64,000 bases of DNA from Bacillota bacterium (GCA_023397675.1 JAEWTV010000139.1:186001-250000); one strand, 5' to 3'; shown: positions 7,323-15,346, counted from the first letter of the stretch. Notes: a model not told the origin generated them from the sequence alone. Numbers and translations: made by a program.

Positions 7323-8618
7323 ATGAAACTCAAAGTATCTGGAAAACAGCTTTTTAGGTTTTTTGTACAGATTTTCTTCTTTATAGTTTTCCCAGGATTA
7401 TTTATTTTAACATATGATGCAATAAAGGAAAGCTATTTAATGATCGTTAATGGCAGCTTCAATTTTAATGAACTCTTTCCGAGAATAATTGAGGCCCTGG
7501 CAATAATACCTGTAACAATTGTATTTGGAAGGTTTTTCTGCGGCTGGCTATGCGCATTCGGATCCCTGAATGACTTTATATACAATCTTTCTAAAAAGCT
7601 TTTTAAAGTTAATTTTAAGGTTAATAAAACAGCAGACAAGTATCTTAAGCTTATAAAATATGGTGTGCTTCTGTTTGGATTGGTATTTTTATGGAACAGT
7701 AAGGGGAATTTTCTTAACAGCTTGAGTCCATGGGAAGCTTTCGGACAGCTTAAGGAGTTCCCAGGCATGTTATCTGCCTATACTACCAGCTTTATAGTAT
7801 TATTAGTTATAATGATTGGCGCAGTATTTATTGAAAGATTCTTCTGCAGATACTTATGTCCCCTTGGAGCAGTTTTTACAATAGTATCAAAGTTCAGCTT
7901 TTTCAGAATAAGCAAGCCGACACATAGCTGCAGCAAGTGCAGCTTGTGCGCAAGTAAATGTTCTATGGGAATTGAACTCACTAAAATGGAAAAGGTAAAA
8001 AGCGGAGAATGTATCTACTGCCTTAAATGTATGGATGCCTGCCCAAGAAAAAATCCGCAGATGACGGCTGTTCGTGAAACTATTAACCCTGTAATTGCCG
8101 GAACAGTTGCCATTTCAGCCTTAATGGGAACATATGGTTTGAATAATCTGGTAGCTCAAGGTATTGGAAACAAGAATAATATTAGCATCGTCAGTGACAA
8201 TAATAATTCATCTGACTCCAATGGTTTATTTTCAATTATACAGGGAAACGTACCAAATGCTGATGAAAATACTTCAAGTTATCAGCAGGGTACGACTCCT
8301 TCAACATCGGAAAAAACAACAAACAACAACAGTCTGCAAAAATATAAGGATGGAACTTATACAGGAGTAGGACGTGGATACATGCCTGGCCTGCAGGTAC
8401 AGGTTACAGTAAAAAACAGTAAAATTGCCTCTGTTGAAATTGTTTCAAGTAATGAAACACCCAGGTTTGCACAAATGCCTTTCGAAATTATACCTCAGAA
8501 GATAGTTAGTTCACAGTCTGTATCCGTGGATGCAGTCTCGGGAGCAACACGCACATCGGAAGGAATCATGATGGCAGTTGAGGATGCGTTATCTCAGGCA
8601 GTTGTTTCTCAGGGATAA
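7323..8618 (+). CDS. NapH/NosR-like membrane ferredoxin with C-terminal FMN-binding domain
   Basis: 431 residues. About five N-terminal membrane segments carry the paired FFCGWLCAFG and FFCRYLCPLG motifs of NapH/NosR/YccM-type proteins. Two 4Fe-4S motifs follow, CSKCSLCASKCSMG and CIYCLKCMDACPRKNP. A Ser/Asn-rich linker (about residues 285-340) then leads to an FMN-binding domain ending in SGATRTSEGI, where the threonine of the S-G-A-T-x-T motif is the usual site of covalent FMN attachment by ApbE. It should pass electrons from cytoplasmic or membrane carriers to an extracytoplasmic flavin. No ApbE gene is in the window. The ribosome site GGAGGGA is 6 nt ahead. The acceptor is unknown. Confidence 0.85.
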   Translation: MKLKVSGKQLFRFFVQIFFFIVFPGLFILTYDAIKESYLMIVNGSFNFNELFPRIIEALAIIPVTIVFGRFFCGWLCAFGSLNDFIYNLSKKLFKVNFKVNKTADKYLKLIKYGVLLFGLVFLWNSKGNFLNSLSPWEAFGQLKEFPGMLSAYTTSFIVLLVIMIGAVFIERFFCRYLCPLGAVFTIVSKFSFFRISKPTHSCSKCSLCASKCSMGIELTKMEKVKSGECIYCLKCMDACPRKNPQMTAVRETINPVIAGTVAISALMGTYGLNNLVAQGIGNKNNISIVSDNNNSSDSNGLFSIIQGNVPNADENTSSYQQGTTPSTSEKTTNNNSLQKYKDGTYTGVGRGYMPGLQVQVTVKNSKIASVEIVSSNETPRFAQMPFEIIPQKIVSSQSVSVDAVSGATRTSEGIMMAVEDALSQAVVSQG

Positions 8619-8651
8619 TAACGTGTTTAACAGCCGGTAAATATAAAACAA

Positions 8652-8680
8652 TTTATTTTTTACTGGTCTTCATATATAAT
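8652..8680 (+). promoter_or_regulatory. Candidate yjdF promoter
   Basis: A weak TTTATT element, 17-nt spacer and perfect TATAAT place the transcript start near 8687, at the beginning of the structured leader. Confidence 0.45.
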
Positions 8681-8686
8681 AATTGC

Positions 8687-8803
8687 GGAGATAAAAACAC
8701 AGTCCGGTTGGTAGTCCGGGCGCAAGGCAAATGTCTTGTCAGTAACCTGCCCTCCTGGGGTTGTCCGTTCTTTGATTGCGAGCTAAAACAGGAGGAATAA
8801 AAA
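8687..8803 (+). promoter_or_regulatory. yjdF riboswitch
   Basis: The leader of the yjdF-family gene holds CACAGTCCGGTTGGTAGTCC and GGCGCAAGG blocks with compact pairing, matching my recollection of the yjdF RNA motif, whose Bacillus representative responds to aza-aromatic compounds. CCTCCTG at 8751-8757 is exactly complementary to CAGGAGG at 8789-8795, the ribosome site of the gene. The visible logic is therefore translational: ligand binding would change whether the ribosome site is hidden. No U-tailed terminator lies in the leader, which agrees. Confidence 0.8.
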
Positions 8804-9214
8804 ATGAATATCAAACTTACTGTTTTTTTTGAAGACCCATTCTGGGTAGGAGTTTTCGAGCATTCCGACACTGATGGACTTCGTGTTTCAAGAGTTGTAT
8901 TTGGTTCTGAACCTAAGGATTACGAAGTGTATAAATTCATACTCGAAAAATTTCAACATCTTCAATTCTCAAGGCCAGTTGAAAATTTCGAAACTGAGGT
9001 TAAAAGAGTTAACCCTAAAAGAGTTCAGCGAGAAGTTAACAGGGAACTTGGAAAAACCGGAATCGGTACTAAAGCCCAGCAGGCCATAAAGCTTGAACAA
9101 GAAGCTCGAAAGGTAGAAAGAAAGGTGTTTTCCAAGGAGTATAGGGAGAAGCTTGAGAATGTGAAGTTTTTAAAAAAACAGGAAAAAAAGAAAGAAAAGA
9201 AAAAGGGTCACTAA
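8804..9214 (+). CDS. yjdF: YjdF family protein (DUF2992)
   Basis: 136 residues of the YjdF/DUF2992 family. Recognisable blocks are MNIKLTVFFEDPFWVGVFE, VVFGSEPKDYEVYKFIL and RPVENFETEVKRVNPKR, followed by a charged helical tail rich in Lys/Glu with a KKKEKKKGH end. The biochemical function is not established; members sit behind yjdF riboswitches that sense aza-aromatics, so a role in handling such toxic heterocycles is inferred. The basic, coiled tail would suit nucleic-acid or ribosome contact, but this is speculation. GGAGG lies 8 nt before the ATG and is the element paired in the leader. Single-gene transcript with its own terminator. Confidence 0.88.
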   Translation: MNIKLTVFFEDPFWVGVFEHSDTDGLRVSRVVFGSEPKDYEVYKFILEKFQHLQFSRPVENFETEVKRVNPKRVQREVNRELGKTGIGTKAQQAIKLEQEARKVERKVFSKEYREKLENVKFLKKQEKKKEKKKGH

Positions 9215-9235
9215 TATAACTTGATTGATTGACCT

Positions 9236-9259
9236 GCCCATACATTGTGTGGGCTTTTT
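9236..9259 (+). terminator. Intrinsic terminator after yjdF
   Basis: GCCCATAC/GTGTGGGC stem with an ATT loop and TTTTT tail. Confidence 0.85.
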
Positions 9260-9285
9260 GCTGTTATTAAACTTATAATGAAGTA

Positions 9286-9314
9286 TTGACTTTAATGTAT
9301 CTTTATAGCATAAT
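9286..9314 (+). promoter_or_regulatory. Promoter of the MarR-MFS operon
   Basis: TTGACT, 17-nt spacer, CATAAT, with the transcript start expected near 9321, just before the palindrome at 9332. Confidence 0.55.
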
Positions 9315-9331
9315 AGTTGCAAAGACAACAG

Positions 9332-9351
9332 TTGAATAATGCAACATTCAA
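9332..9351. promoter_or_regulatory. Probable MarR operator
   Basis: Inverted repeat TTGAAT-N8-ATTCAA immediately downstream of the promoter, with an inner GTTG/CAAC-type symmetry. MarR dimers bind palindromes of about this size, and the MarR gene starts 17 nt later, so autorepression of the operon is the simplest reading. Confidence 0.5.
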
Positions 9352-9368
9352 TATGGGAGTGATGATTA

Positions 9369-9818
9369 ATGCTAATGAATAACCTTTCTATAATAGTCCG
9401 TTACAGCCATATTTATTTGAACAGAAAACTTCAGGAACTTGATATTGGTCACGCAGAACAGGCTATACTTGCATACCTGATTGATAAGGAAACTGTAAAT
9501 CAGGAAACAATAGCACGGCACTTTATGATAGATAAGGGCACAATTGCAAAGACTTTAAGCAGACTTGAAAAAAAACAGTACATCAAGAGATTTACCAACC
9601 TTAAAAATCAAAGAGAAAAGTTGGTTTCACTCTCTGAAAAAGGGAAAGAAATAAACAACCACATGAGAAAGGTATTGGATGACTGGAATACTTACCTTTT
9701 TGAAGGCTTAAACCAGGAAGATAAGGATAAGTTTTATGAAGCTATAGCAGTTATCGCAGCCAACACAACAAAGGCAATAAGTGAAGATTGGAGTGATATG
9801 GGAAATGGTGAAAAGTAA
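9369..9818 (+). CDS. MarR-family transcriptional regulator
   Basis: 149 residues with the MarR winged helix: the recognition region reads NQETIARHFMIDKGTIAKTL and the wing QYIKRFTNLKNQREKLVSLS. Family members are dimers that leave DNA on binding phenolic or lipophilic compounds. The start ATG 9369 has GGGAG 9 nt upstream. The 3' end overlaps the following efflux gene by 14 nt, so the two are translationally coupled, and a palindrome lies just upstream. This is the common repressor-plus-exporter unit. The inducing compound is unknown. Confidence 0.92.
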   Translation: MLMNNLSIIVRYSHIYLNRKLQELDIGHAEQAILAYLIDKETVNQETIARHFMIDKGTIAKTLSRLEKKQYIKRFTNLKNQREKLVSLSEKGKEINNHMRKVLDDWNTYLFEGLNQEDKDKFYEAIAVIAANTTKAISEDWSDMGNGEK

Positions 9819-11790
9819 AAAATCCGGCATGGTACTGATTATGGTTATTTATCTTGCAGGTATATTCATGGGGGCAATTGATACTGGGATTGTCACTCCG
9901 GCAAGAACAGTAATTCAGAATAATTTACTTGTAGATGAGAAGACGGGAATATGGATGATAACAATTTATACCCTCGCTTATGCTGCAAGTATTCCTATAA
10001 TGGGTAAGTTCGCTGATAAGTATGGAAGAAAAAATATATATCTTCTGAGCATATCTCTATTTGGCTTAGGTTCTTTGTTTTGCGGCTTATCACAGAACTT
10101 TGGAAGCTTTGAACTTCTTCTGGCTGCAAGGTGTGTTCAGGCAATAGGCGGAGGAGGAATCCTCCCAATAGCAACGGCTGAATTCGGTACAACATTTCCT
10201 CCTGAAAAACGAGGGATGGCACTTGGACTCGTTGGCGGAGTTTATGGAATAGCCAACATATTTGGTGCCTCTGCCGGAAGCGCAATACTTGATTTATTCG
10301 GTAAAAACAACTGGCAGTTTATATTTTATGTAAATATTCCGATAACGATTTTCATAGTAATCGCTGGTATTATAAAATTACCTAATACAAGGGAATCAAA
10401 TGTAAAGAAAATAGATTTTCTGGGAATAACTATTCTTACTGTAATGGTTCTTTCCATTTTGTATGGTTTAAAAAACATAGATTTCTTCAACTTTGGAACA
10501 ACCTTAACCAGTAGTTCTGTTTTACCGTACCTTATAGTTTTTATTGTACTTGTTCCGTTCTTCATCTTAGCTGAGAAAAAAGCTCAAGACCCGGTTATGA
10601 ACCTAAGTTATTTTACAAATCCAAGGATTATAATAACTTTTGTCCTTGCATTCGTTTCAGGAATAATTCTTATGGGAATGATCTTTGTACCACAGTTTTC
10701 AGAGAATGCATTAAAGGTTGCATCAGGAGGTGGGGGATACTTTGTTATCATTCTGGGTTTGTTCTCGGGTATAGCAGCGCCTATATCAGGTAAATTGATT
10801 GATAAATTGGGAGCAAAGCTGATCTTAGGCTTAGGCTTTTTAATATCAATAATGGGATCTGTCTTTCTTGTACTTGTAGCAACTGAAAACCCCAATACAA
10901 TAACAGTTGTAGTAAGCTTGGTGCTCATAGGTGTCGGTATTGGCTTTACAATAGGTACCCCCCTTAACTATATGATGCTTGATAATACCAAAAAGGAGGA
11001 ATCCAATTCCGCACTCGCAGCCCTTTCCCTCATACGTTCCATAGGTACTGCCATTGCACCTGCAATTATGGTAGGCTTCCTTGCTCATGCGGGTACTGCT
11101 GTTCAGCCTAATGTTATGGCTTTACTGCCAAAGGAAGTAGTGGTGCCACAACTGCCTTATGCACAGGAGCTAAGCAGTACAATAACTAAGTTAAAAAGCA
11201 ACCCGGTTATGAAAGATAAATTAAAAGATATGCCGGATTTTGCTTCAATGACAAAAGTTGAAATAAATATGAGTGTCAGTGGTAATTATAAGATACCTGA
11301 TAAATTGCTTGAACTTTTGAAATCGTCCGATGTAACTACAATTGTTAAAACTGTAAAAGAGTTTTCAAGCTATATGTTTGATCAAAAGACCCCTAAATTT
11401 ATTGAAAGTGCCCAGAAAGGTATTCAAAGCGGAATTGATGCTATGAACTCAAATCCTCAAGGGATGGGTAACACTGAATCAGGTAAAGGCGGACCCCCAA
11501 GAATAGACGCTAAGGCTATTGAGGAAATGAAACAGGCACAAACACAGATGAAGGATACTGTGACTAAAATGACTACTTTAAAAGATGCCATTCCAGGGGC
11601 ATTCAAAACCGCAAAGGATAATTATTTAGCTGAAATAGATAAAAGCAAGGACAAAATCGAAGGTGAATTCCAAAAAACCCTTAACGGCGGTTTCAAACAG
11701 GTATACCTCACAGTTGTTGTTGCCTCAGTCATAGCATTGGTATTACTTGCTTTTTATAAAAAGAAAAAAACCAGTGAAATTTCTGGTTGA
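9805..11790 (+). CDS. MFS drug-efflux transporter (EmrB/DHA2 type) with large extra loop
   Basis: 661 residues. The first 430 carry the DHA2 (14-helix) fold, with the loop 2-3 motif GKFADKYGRKNIY and motif C-like glycine-rich stretches such as GGVYGIANIFGASAGSAI. It should export toxic compounds by proton antiport. About 190 hydrophilic, partly coiled residues (435-635, including a Gln/Asn/Gly-rich stretch) precede a last helix, VYLTVVVASVIALVLLAFY, so most of this insert should face outside; this is far longer than in ordinary members. The frame is open from 9781, but ATG 9805 is the likely start. It overlaps the marR end. Confidence 0.88.
   Translation: MVKSKKSGMVLIMVIYLAGIFMGAIDTGIVTPARTVIQNNLLVDEKTGIWMITIYTLAYAASIPIMGKFADKYGRKNIYLLSISLFGLGSLFCGLSQNFGSFELLLAARCVQAIGGGGILPIATAEFGTTFPPEKRGMALGLVGGVYGIANIFGASAGSAILDLFGKNNWQFIFYVNIPITIFIVIAGIIKLPNTRESNVKKIDFLGITILTVMVLSILYGLKNIDFFNFGTTLTSSSVLPYLIVFIVLVPFFILAEKKAQDPVMNLSYFTNPRIIITFVLAFVSGIILMGMIFVPQFSENALKVASGGGGYFVIILGLFSGIAAPISGKLIDKLGAKLILGLGFLISIMGSVFLVLVATENPNTITVVVSLVLIGVGIGFTIGTPLNYMMLDNTKKEESNSALAALSLIRSIGTAIAPAIMVGFLAHAGTAVQPNVMALLPKEVVVPQLPYAQELSSTITKLKSNPVMKDKLKDMPDFASMTKVEINMSVSGNYKIPDKLLELLKSSDVTTIVKTVKEFSSYMFDQKTPKFIESAQKGIQSGIDAMNSNPQGMGNTESGKGGPPRIDAKAIEEMKQAQTQMKDTVTKMTTLKDAIPGAFKTAKDNYLAEIDKSKDKIEGEFQKTLNGGFKQVYLTVVVASVIALVLLAFYKKKKTSEISG
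11759..11788 (-). terminator. Intrinsic terminator of the GNAT gene inside the MFS 3' end
   Basis: Read on the minus strand, AACCAG/CTGGTT forms a stem followed by TTTTTTTCTTTTT. It follows the minus-strand acetyltransferase stop and overlaps the last codons of the convergent transporter gene. Confidence 0.55.
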
Positions 11791-11797
11791 ACAAATA

Positions 11798-12409
11798 TTA
11801 ATTAGTACACTTTTGCATGCGGTATGATCCGGTAAATCCGGCTTTCCTGGTAAAAGTGCCATAGTTTAAGTATTTTGTTTCAACAAAGCCAAGCCTTTTA
11901 TAAAGTTTGATAGCTCCGTTATTTGTGTTTACCACTTCTAATGATACGGAGCTTTTATTTTTTTCTTTTGCATATGTTTCAACTTGCATAAGCAGTTTTT
12001 CACCAGTGCCTTTTCCACGCTCCAATGGGAGAACTCCTATAGCGTAGATATATAATTCATTGTTTTTGGCATGTGGTAGGTTAAATACAAGGAGTCTGAT
12101 CCTCCTTAAAGTACCACCAAGTATACCAAATTCACTGATAAGATGTTTTATTCCTATATTAAGAAATTTGTTATGCCTATTTTCCTCTATCCCAACAAAA
12201 CCAACAACATTGCCATTTTTTAATGCACAATATGTCGGACAAATGAGATTTAAACTTTGTCTCAAAATCCTAATACCCTGCTCTCTTGTTTTATTTAGCA
12301 GAAGTATATGTAGCATCTTTTGCTCAAAAGTATCGTATGCGATTTCGGCGATTTGGTCTAAAAAATCTCCGTTTTCCTGGAGGCATATTTTAATATCTTC
12401 TTTTAGCAT
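11798..12409 (-). CDS. GNAT-family N-acetyltransferase
   Basis: 203 residues with the GCN5-related fold in the C-terminal half. The acetyl-CoA pyrophosphate loop is LPLERGKGTGEKLL, followed by SVSLEVVNTNNGAIKLYKRLGF, the usual motif A/B pair. The N-terminal 60 residues carry no motif I recognise. It should acetylate an amine, peptide N-terminus or small molecule; the substrate is not predictable. GGAG lies 8 nt before the ATG. Its promoter region carries an ACCGAC-type palindrome like those of TetR/AcrR repressors, so it may belong to a TetR regulon controlled from elsewhere. It is convergent with the MFS gene. Confidence 0.85.
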   Translation of the reverse strand: MLKEDIKICLQENGDFLDQIAEIAYDTFEQKMLHILLLNKTREQGIRILRQSLNLICPTYCALKNGNVVGFVGIEENRHNKFLNIGIKHLISEFGILGGTLRRIRLLVFNLPHAKNNELYIYAIGVLPLERGKGTGEKLLMQVETYAKEKNKSSVSLEVVNTNNGAIKLYKRLGFVETKYLNYGTFTRKAGFTGSYRMQKCTN

Positions 12410-12428
12410 TTATAATCTCCTTATAAAA

Positions 12429-12478
12429 ACCGTCGGTCGGTATAATTATATGGTATATAATTTTGTGTTTCATGTCAA
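12429..12478 (-). promoter_or_regulatory. Promoter with TetR-type operator for the GNAT gene
   Basis: On the minus strand TTGACA (12473-12478) is followed after 17 nt by TACCAT. Next to it lies a near-palindromic ACCGACCGACGGT (12429-12441), the shape of many TetR/AcrR operators. It would block initiation or early elongation. No TetR gene is in the window. Confidence 0.45.
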
Positions 12479-12584
12479 GTTTCTTATTAATTTTAATAAG
12501 TGGTACCAATAAATCTACATAAGCTTTATTGTACTACTCTAATAGGATATAATTAATAAAACTTATTCCAACAGGTGAATTAAA

Positions 12585-13190
12585 ATGGAAAGTATAGAAA
12601 ACCAAGTTTACACTAACATAGTGTTTGATGAGCCGGATTTTAGCGATAAAAGAATTGTTAAGTGCGAATTTAATGGGTGTACCTTTACAGGGGCCAGGCT
12701 GGAAGATATTGAGACGCAAAAGTGTTCCTTTATAAATTGTAATTTGAAATGTGCCCGATTGAATGCATCTACTCATGAGGGAACTGCTTTTACAAATTGC
12801 AGGTTTGATTATGCAAACCTGTTCAGCGCAAGTTTTAGGGAATGTAAGATGACTGGTTCAAGCTTTGTTGAGGCCAATATATCCGGCATAAATATAATCA
12901 AAGGAGATTGGTCATATACCAACTTGAAGCTAAGTAACCTAAAGGGCCTTGATTTAAGACAAGTCAGGTTTTTGTATGCTGATTTATATAAATGTAACAT
13001 GGAAAAAGCAGATTTGCGTGGGGCTGATTTATCACATGCTATCCTTTCACAGGCAAATTTGCAGGGTGCTGATTTAAGAGATGCAATAATTAATGGAGTG
13101 GACTTAAAAAATATTTGCTTAAAAGGCACTCGCCTTGACATTTCACAAGCTGTACGTTTGGCATGCGCATATGGAGCAATAGTGGAATAG
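12585..13190 (+). CDS. Pentapeptide-repeat protein, Qnr/MfpA-like
   Basis: 201 residues almost wholly made of A(D/N)LXX-type five-residue repeats, giving a right-handed quadrilateral beta helix. Runs such as ADLRGADLSHAILSQANLQ are clear. The order of blocks resembles Qnr proteins: an N-terminal repeat stretch, an FxxxDW-like segment (IIKGDWSYTNLKLSNL), a second stretch and a C-terminal GVDL...LDISQAVRLACAYGAIVE cap. Qnr/MfpA proteins mimic DNA and protect gyrase from quinolones or toxins. Whether this one binds gyrase is inference; other pentapeptide proteins have no known role. The ribosome site AGGTGAA is weak. Neighbouring genes are unrelated small enzymes. Confidence 0.85.
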   Translation: MESIENQVYTNIVFDEPDFSDKRIVKCEFNGCTFTGARLEDIETQKCSFINCNLKCARLNASTHEGTAFTNCRFDYANLFSASFRECKMTGSSFVEANISGINIIKGDWSYTNLKLSNLKGLDLRQVRFLYADLYKCNMEKADLRGADLSHAILSQANLQGADLRDAIINGVDLKNICLKGTRLDISQAVRLACAYGAIVE

Positions 13191-13257
13191 CGCTTTTCTA
13201 AAACACTCGGAATTGTTCTGGAATACAATTAACTATACGACAGGAGGATGATTTTTA

Positions 13258-13737
13258 ATGTTTAGTGCAACAACCGAGATGATTAAATACTTTGGCAGCG
13301 ATGTTAAAAGAATAAACCATGCATTGAAAGTCTATGGCTTTGCTTTATCTATTGCAGAAACTGAGCAGGTTTCGGAAGAGGTTAAGGAAGTAATCTGTCT
13401 TTTAGCTGCACTACATGATATAGGCATAAAAGCAGCTGAAGAAAAATACAACTCTTCCGCCGGAAAGTATCAGGAAATAGAGGGCCCCCCTATAGCAAAA
13501 CAGATCCTTGAAAATGGAGGGGTACAAACAAATACAATTAACAGGGTTTGTTATCTTATAGGTAACCACCACAGCTATCAAAATATAGACGGACTTGACT
13601 TTCAAGTACTTGTTGAGGCGGATTTCCTGGTTAATATATTTGAAGACTGCATGGACAAAGATAGCATAAATTCAATAAAACAAAAGTATTTTAAAACCAC
13701 AAGCGGGTTAAAGTATTTAGAGAGTATGTATTTATAA
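13258..13737 (+). CDS. HD-domain metal-dependent hydrolase
   Basis: 159 residues with one HD domain: the first His is in INHALKVYGFAL, the HD pair in ALHDIG and the following His-His in GNHHSY, with the final Asp in VEADFLVNIF. HD proteins are usually phosphohydrolases of nucleotides or phosphoesters in the cytoplasm. The domain is close in pattern to stand-alone HD proteins annotated only generally. GGAGG lies 10 nt ahead of the ATG. The gene is 21 nt upstream of a GNAT gene and probably co-transcribed with it. Substrate unknown. Confidence 0.8.
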   Translation: MFSATTEMIKYFGSDVKRINHALKVYGFALSIAETEQVSEEVKEVICLLAALHDIGIKAAEEKYNSSAGKYQEIEGPPIAKQILENGGVQTNTINRVCYLIGNHHSYQNIDGLDFQVLVEADFLVNIFEDCMDKDSINSIKQKYFKTTSGLKYLESMYL

Positions 13738-13758
13738 AATATAGAAACAGGTGGGGCT

Positions 13759-14211
13759 ATGATTACAATAAGACCGGCTAAAGAGAGAGAAACGGGTATT
13801 CTGACTGACATTGCTTCTGAATCAGAGGCATATTGGGGATACAATGAAGAATACATGCAGAATTTCAGATTGATATATAAGGTGACCCGAGAATTCATCA
13901 GGGATAATACTGTTTATGTACTAGAGGAATCTGACCTTATAATTAGCTTTTATGGTGTAACAACAGAGAAGGATGAGGCTTCGCTGGAGTACTTTTATAT
14001 AACTCCCTGTTCTATAGGAAAGGGTTATGGAAAGGTAATGTGGAAGCATTTAATCTATACTATGGGTAACATGGGCATAAATAAAATCAACCTTGTTACC
14101 AGTCCGCAGGCGAAGGATTTTTATATTAAGATGGGAGCTCAACTTACTGGTGAAATAGATTCTTTGGTGATTGGGAACAGAAAAATACCACGATTGGAGT
14201 ATAAACTCTAA
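13759..14211 (+). CDS. GNAT-family N-acetyltransferase
   Basis: 150 residues covering a complete GNAT domain. ITIRPAKERETGILTDIASE forms the first strand and helix, LEYFYITPCSIGKGYGKVMWKHL is motif A with the acetyl-CoA loop (SIGKGYGK in place of Q/RxxGxG/A), and INLVTSPQAKDFYIKMGAQ is motif B. Members of this shape act on small amines. It follows the HD hydrolase by 21 nt with GGTGGGG as ribosome site. The substrate is not predictable. Confidence 0.82.
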   Translation: MITIRPAKERETGILTDIASESEAYWGYNEEYMQNFRLIYKVTREFIRDNTVYVLEESDLIISFYGVTTEKDEASLEYFYITPCSIGKGYGKVMWKHLIYTMGNMGINKINLVTSPQAKDFYIKMGAQLTGEIDSLVIGNRKIPRLEYKL

Positions 14212-14280
14212 ACTATTGATATTAAAGCGGTTTCTGGACATTATCACGGGAACTATTTTTTTACACCTACGTCTATAGAA

Positions 14281-14292
14281 TTGTTCGAACAA
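14281..14292. promoter_or_regulatory. 12-bp perfect palindrome before the SLH gene
   Basis: TTGTTCGAACAA, 32 nt before the SLH-protein start. It is not a LexA box, which has the opposite orientation (GAAC-N4-GTTC). A binding protein is unknown. Confidence 0.25.
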
Positions 14293-14323
14293 ATTATTAC
14301 TTTTACAGAGGCGGAGGTTATAT

Positions 14324-15334
14324 ATGAAGAAAATAATCATAACACTTTTTTTAGCACTTTCAATTGCATTATTAAGCATACCTGCTTTTGCTGCAGGTGA
14401 TTCCGATATTAAATATAGTGATATTTCCGGTCATTGGGCGAAAGAAGCTATACTTAAATACGGCTATTCTGATATTTTTACTCTAAAAGACGGTAAATTC
14501 AACCCCGGCAGGCAAATAACAAGAGGCGAATTTGTACGCACATTGCATAAAGCACTGGATATTAAAATAAAATACATAAAAGCTCCGGATATAACAGAAT
14601 TCTTTAACGATGTAAGTAATGAAGAGCCTGGTTCTGCAGATCTGTATGACCTTGTTTCAGCCGGCATTATAGACCGAAAGGGAAGCTTTAAGCTGAGCAA
14701 CACTCTTCCAAGAGATGAAATGGTGCATTATATTATTAATGCCTTGAAGGATGTGACAGGCGGGAATTATGCGATTATTAAAATGATGCCTGCACCTTTT
14801 GCTGATGATGACAAAATCACTGCAGCTTATAAGAATGATATAATTGAAGCAATTTTGCTTAAGATTGTATACGGCAGTGGAAACAATATGTTTTATCCTC
14901 AGGCTGCTGCTACCCGTGCTGAAACCGTAACCTTTGTACAAAGGCTAATGACCACAATAGACAAGTTCAAAGTTAAAGCAGAAATAAAGCCTTCGTTTGA
15001 GGTGAACAGCTTGGGTATTACAATGAAAATATCTATTGCCAATGTATCAGATAAATCCTTGGTATTCAGCCATAGTTCAGGACAAAAGTATGATTTCACA
15101 CTGCTTGATTCAAATGGAAAAGAACTTTACAGGTGGTCTGACGGAAGATTTTTTACTATGATGCTCACTTCTACAACTATTGAAGCTGGAAAAACTGTTG
15201 AGTTCGATGAATTGCTTGAACAGAGCGTATATAACAGAATAAAGGACCGTGTAAAGTATATGAAGGCTTATGTTATCGGTAAATCAGATGACTTTGGAAT
15301 TAATACCGATGGATATCAAATAGAAGTTAATTAA
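14324..15334 (+). CDS. S-layer-homology protein with BsuPI-like C-terminal domain
   Basis: 336 residues with a cleavable signal peptide (MKKIIITLFLALSIALLS, cut after AFA). Three SLH modules follow: YSDISGHWAKEAILKYGYS, FNDVSNEEPGSADLYDLVS and FADDDKITAAYKNDIIEAI. SLH modules bind pyruvylated secondary wall polymer. From about residue 228 an immunoglobulin-like domain (GITMKISIANVSDKSLVFS, then YDFTLLDSNGKELYRWSDG) matches the BsuPI family of proteinase-inhibitor-like domains. It is therefore a wall-anchored surface protein that might shield against or bind proteases (inference). The ribosome site AGAGGCGGAGG is strong. A palindrome lies upstream and a terminator follows. Confidence 0.85.
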   Translation: MKKIIITLFLALSIALLSIPAFAAGDSDIKYSDISGHWAKEAILKYGYSDIFTLKDGKFNPGRQITRGEFVRTLHKALDIKIKYIKAPDITEFFNDVSNEEPGSADLYDLVSAGIIDRKGSFKLSNTLPRDEMVHYIINALKDVTGGNYAIIKMMPAPFADDDKITAAYKNDIIEAILLKIVYGSGNNMFYPQAAATRAETVTFVQRLMTTIDKFKVKAEIKPSFEVNSLGITMKISIANVSDKSLVFSHSSGQKYDFTLLDSNGKELYRWSDGRFFTMMLTSTTIEAGKTVEFDELLEQSVYNRIKDRVKYMKAYVIGKSDDFGINTDGYQIEVN

Positions 15335-15346
15335 TATATATATTAA

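Noticed and set aside
14281..14292. LexA (SOS) box
   Set aside because: The palindrome TTGTTCGAACAA has the half-sites in the wrong orientation for the Firmicutes LexA box.
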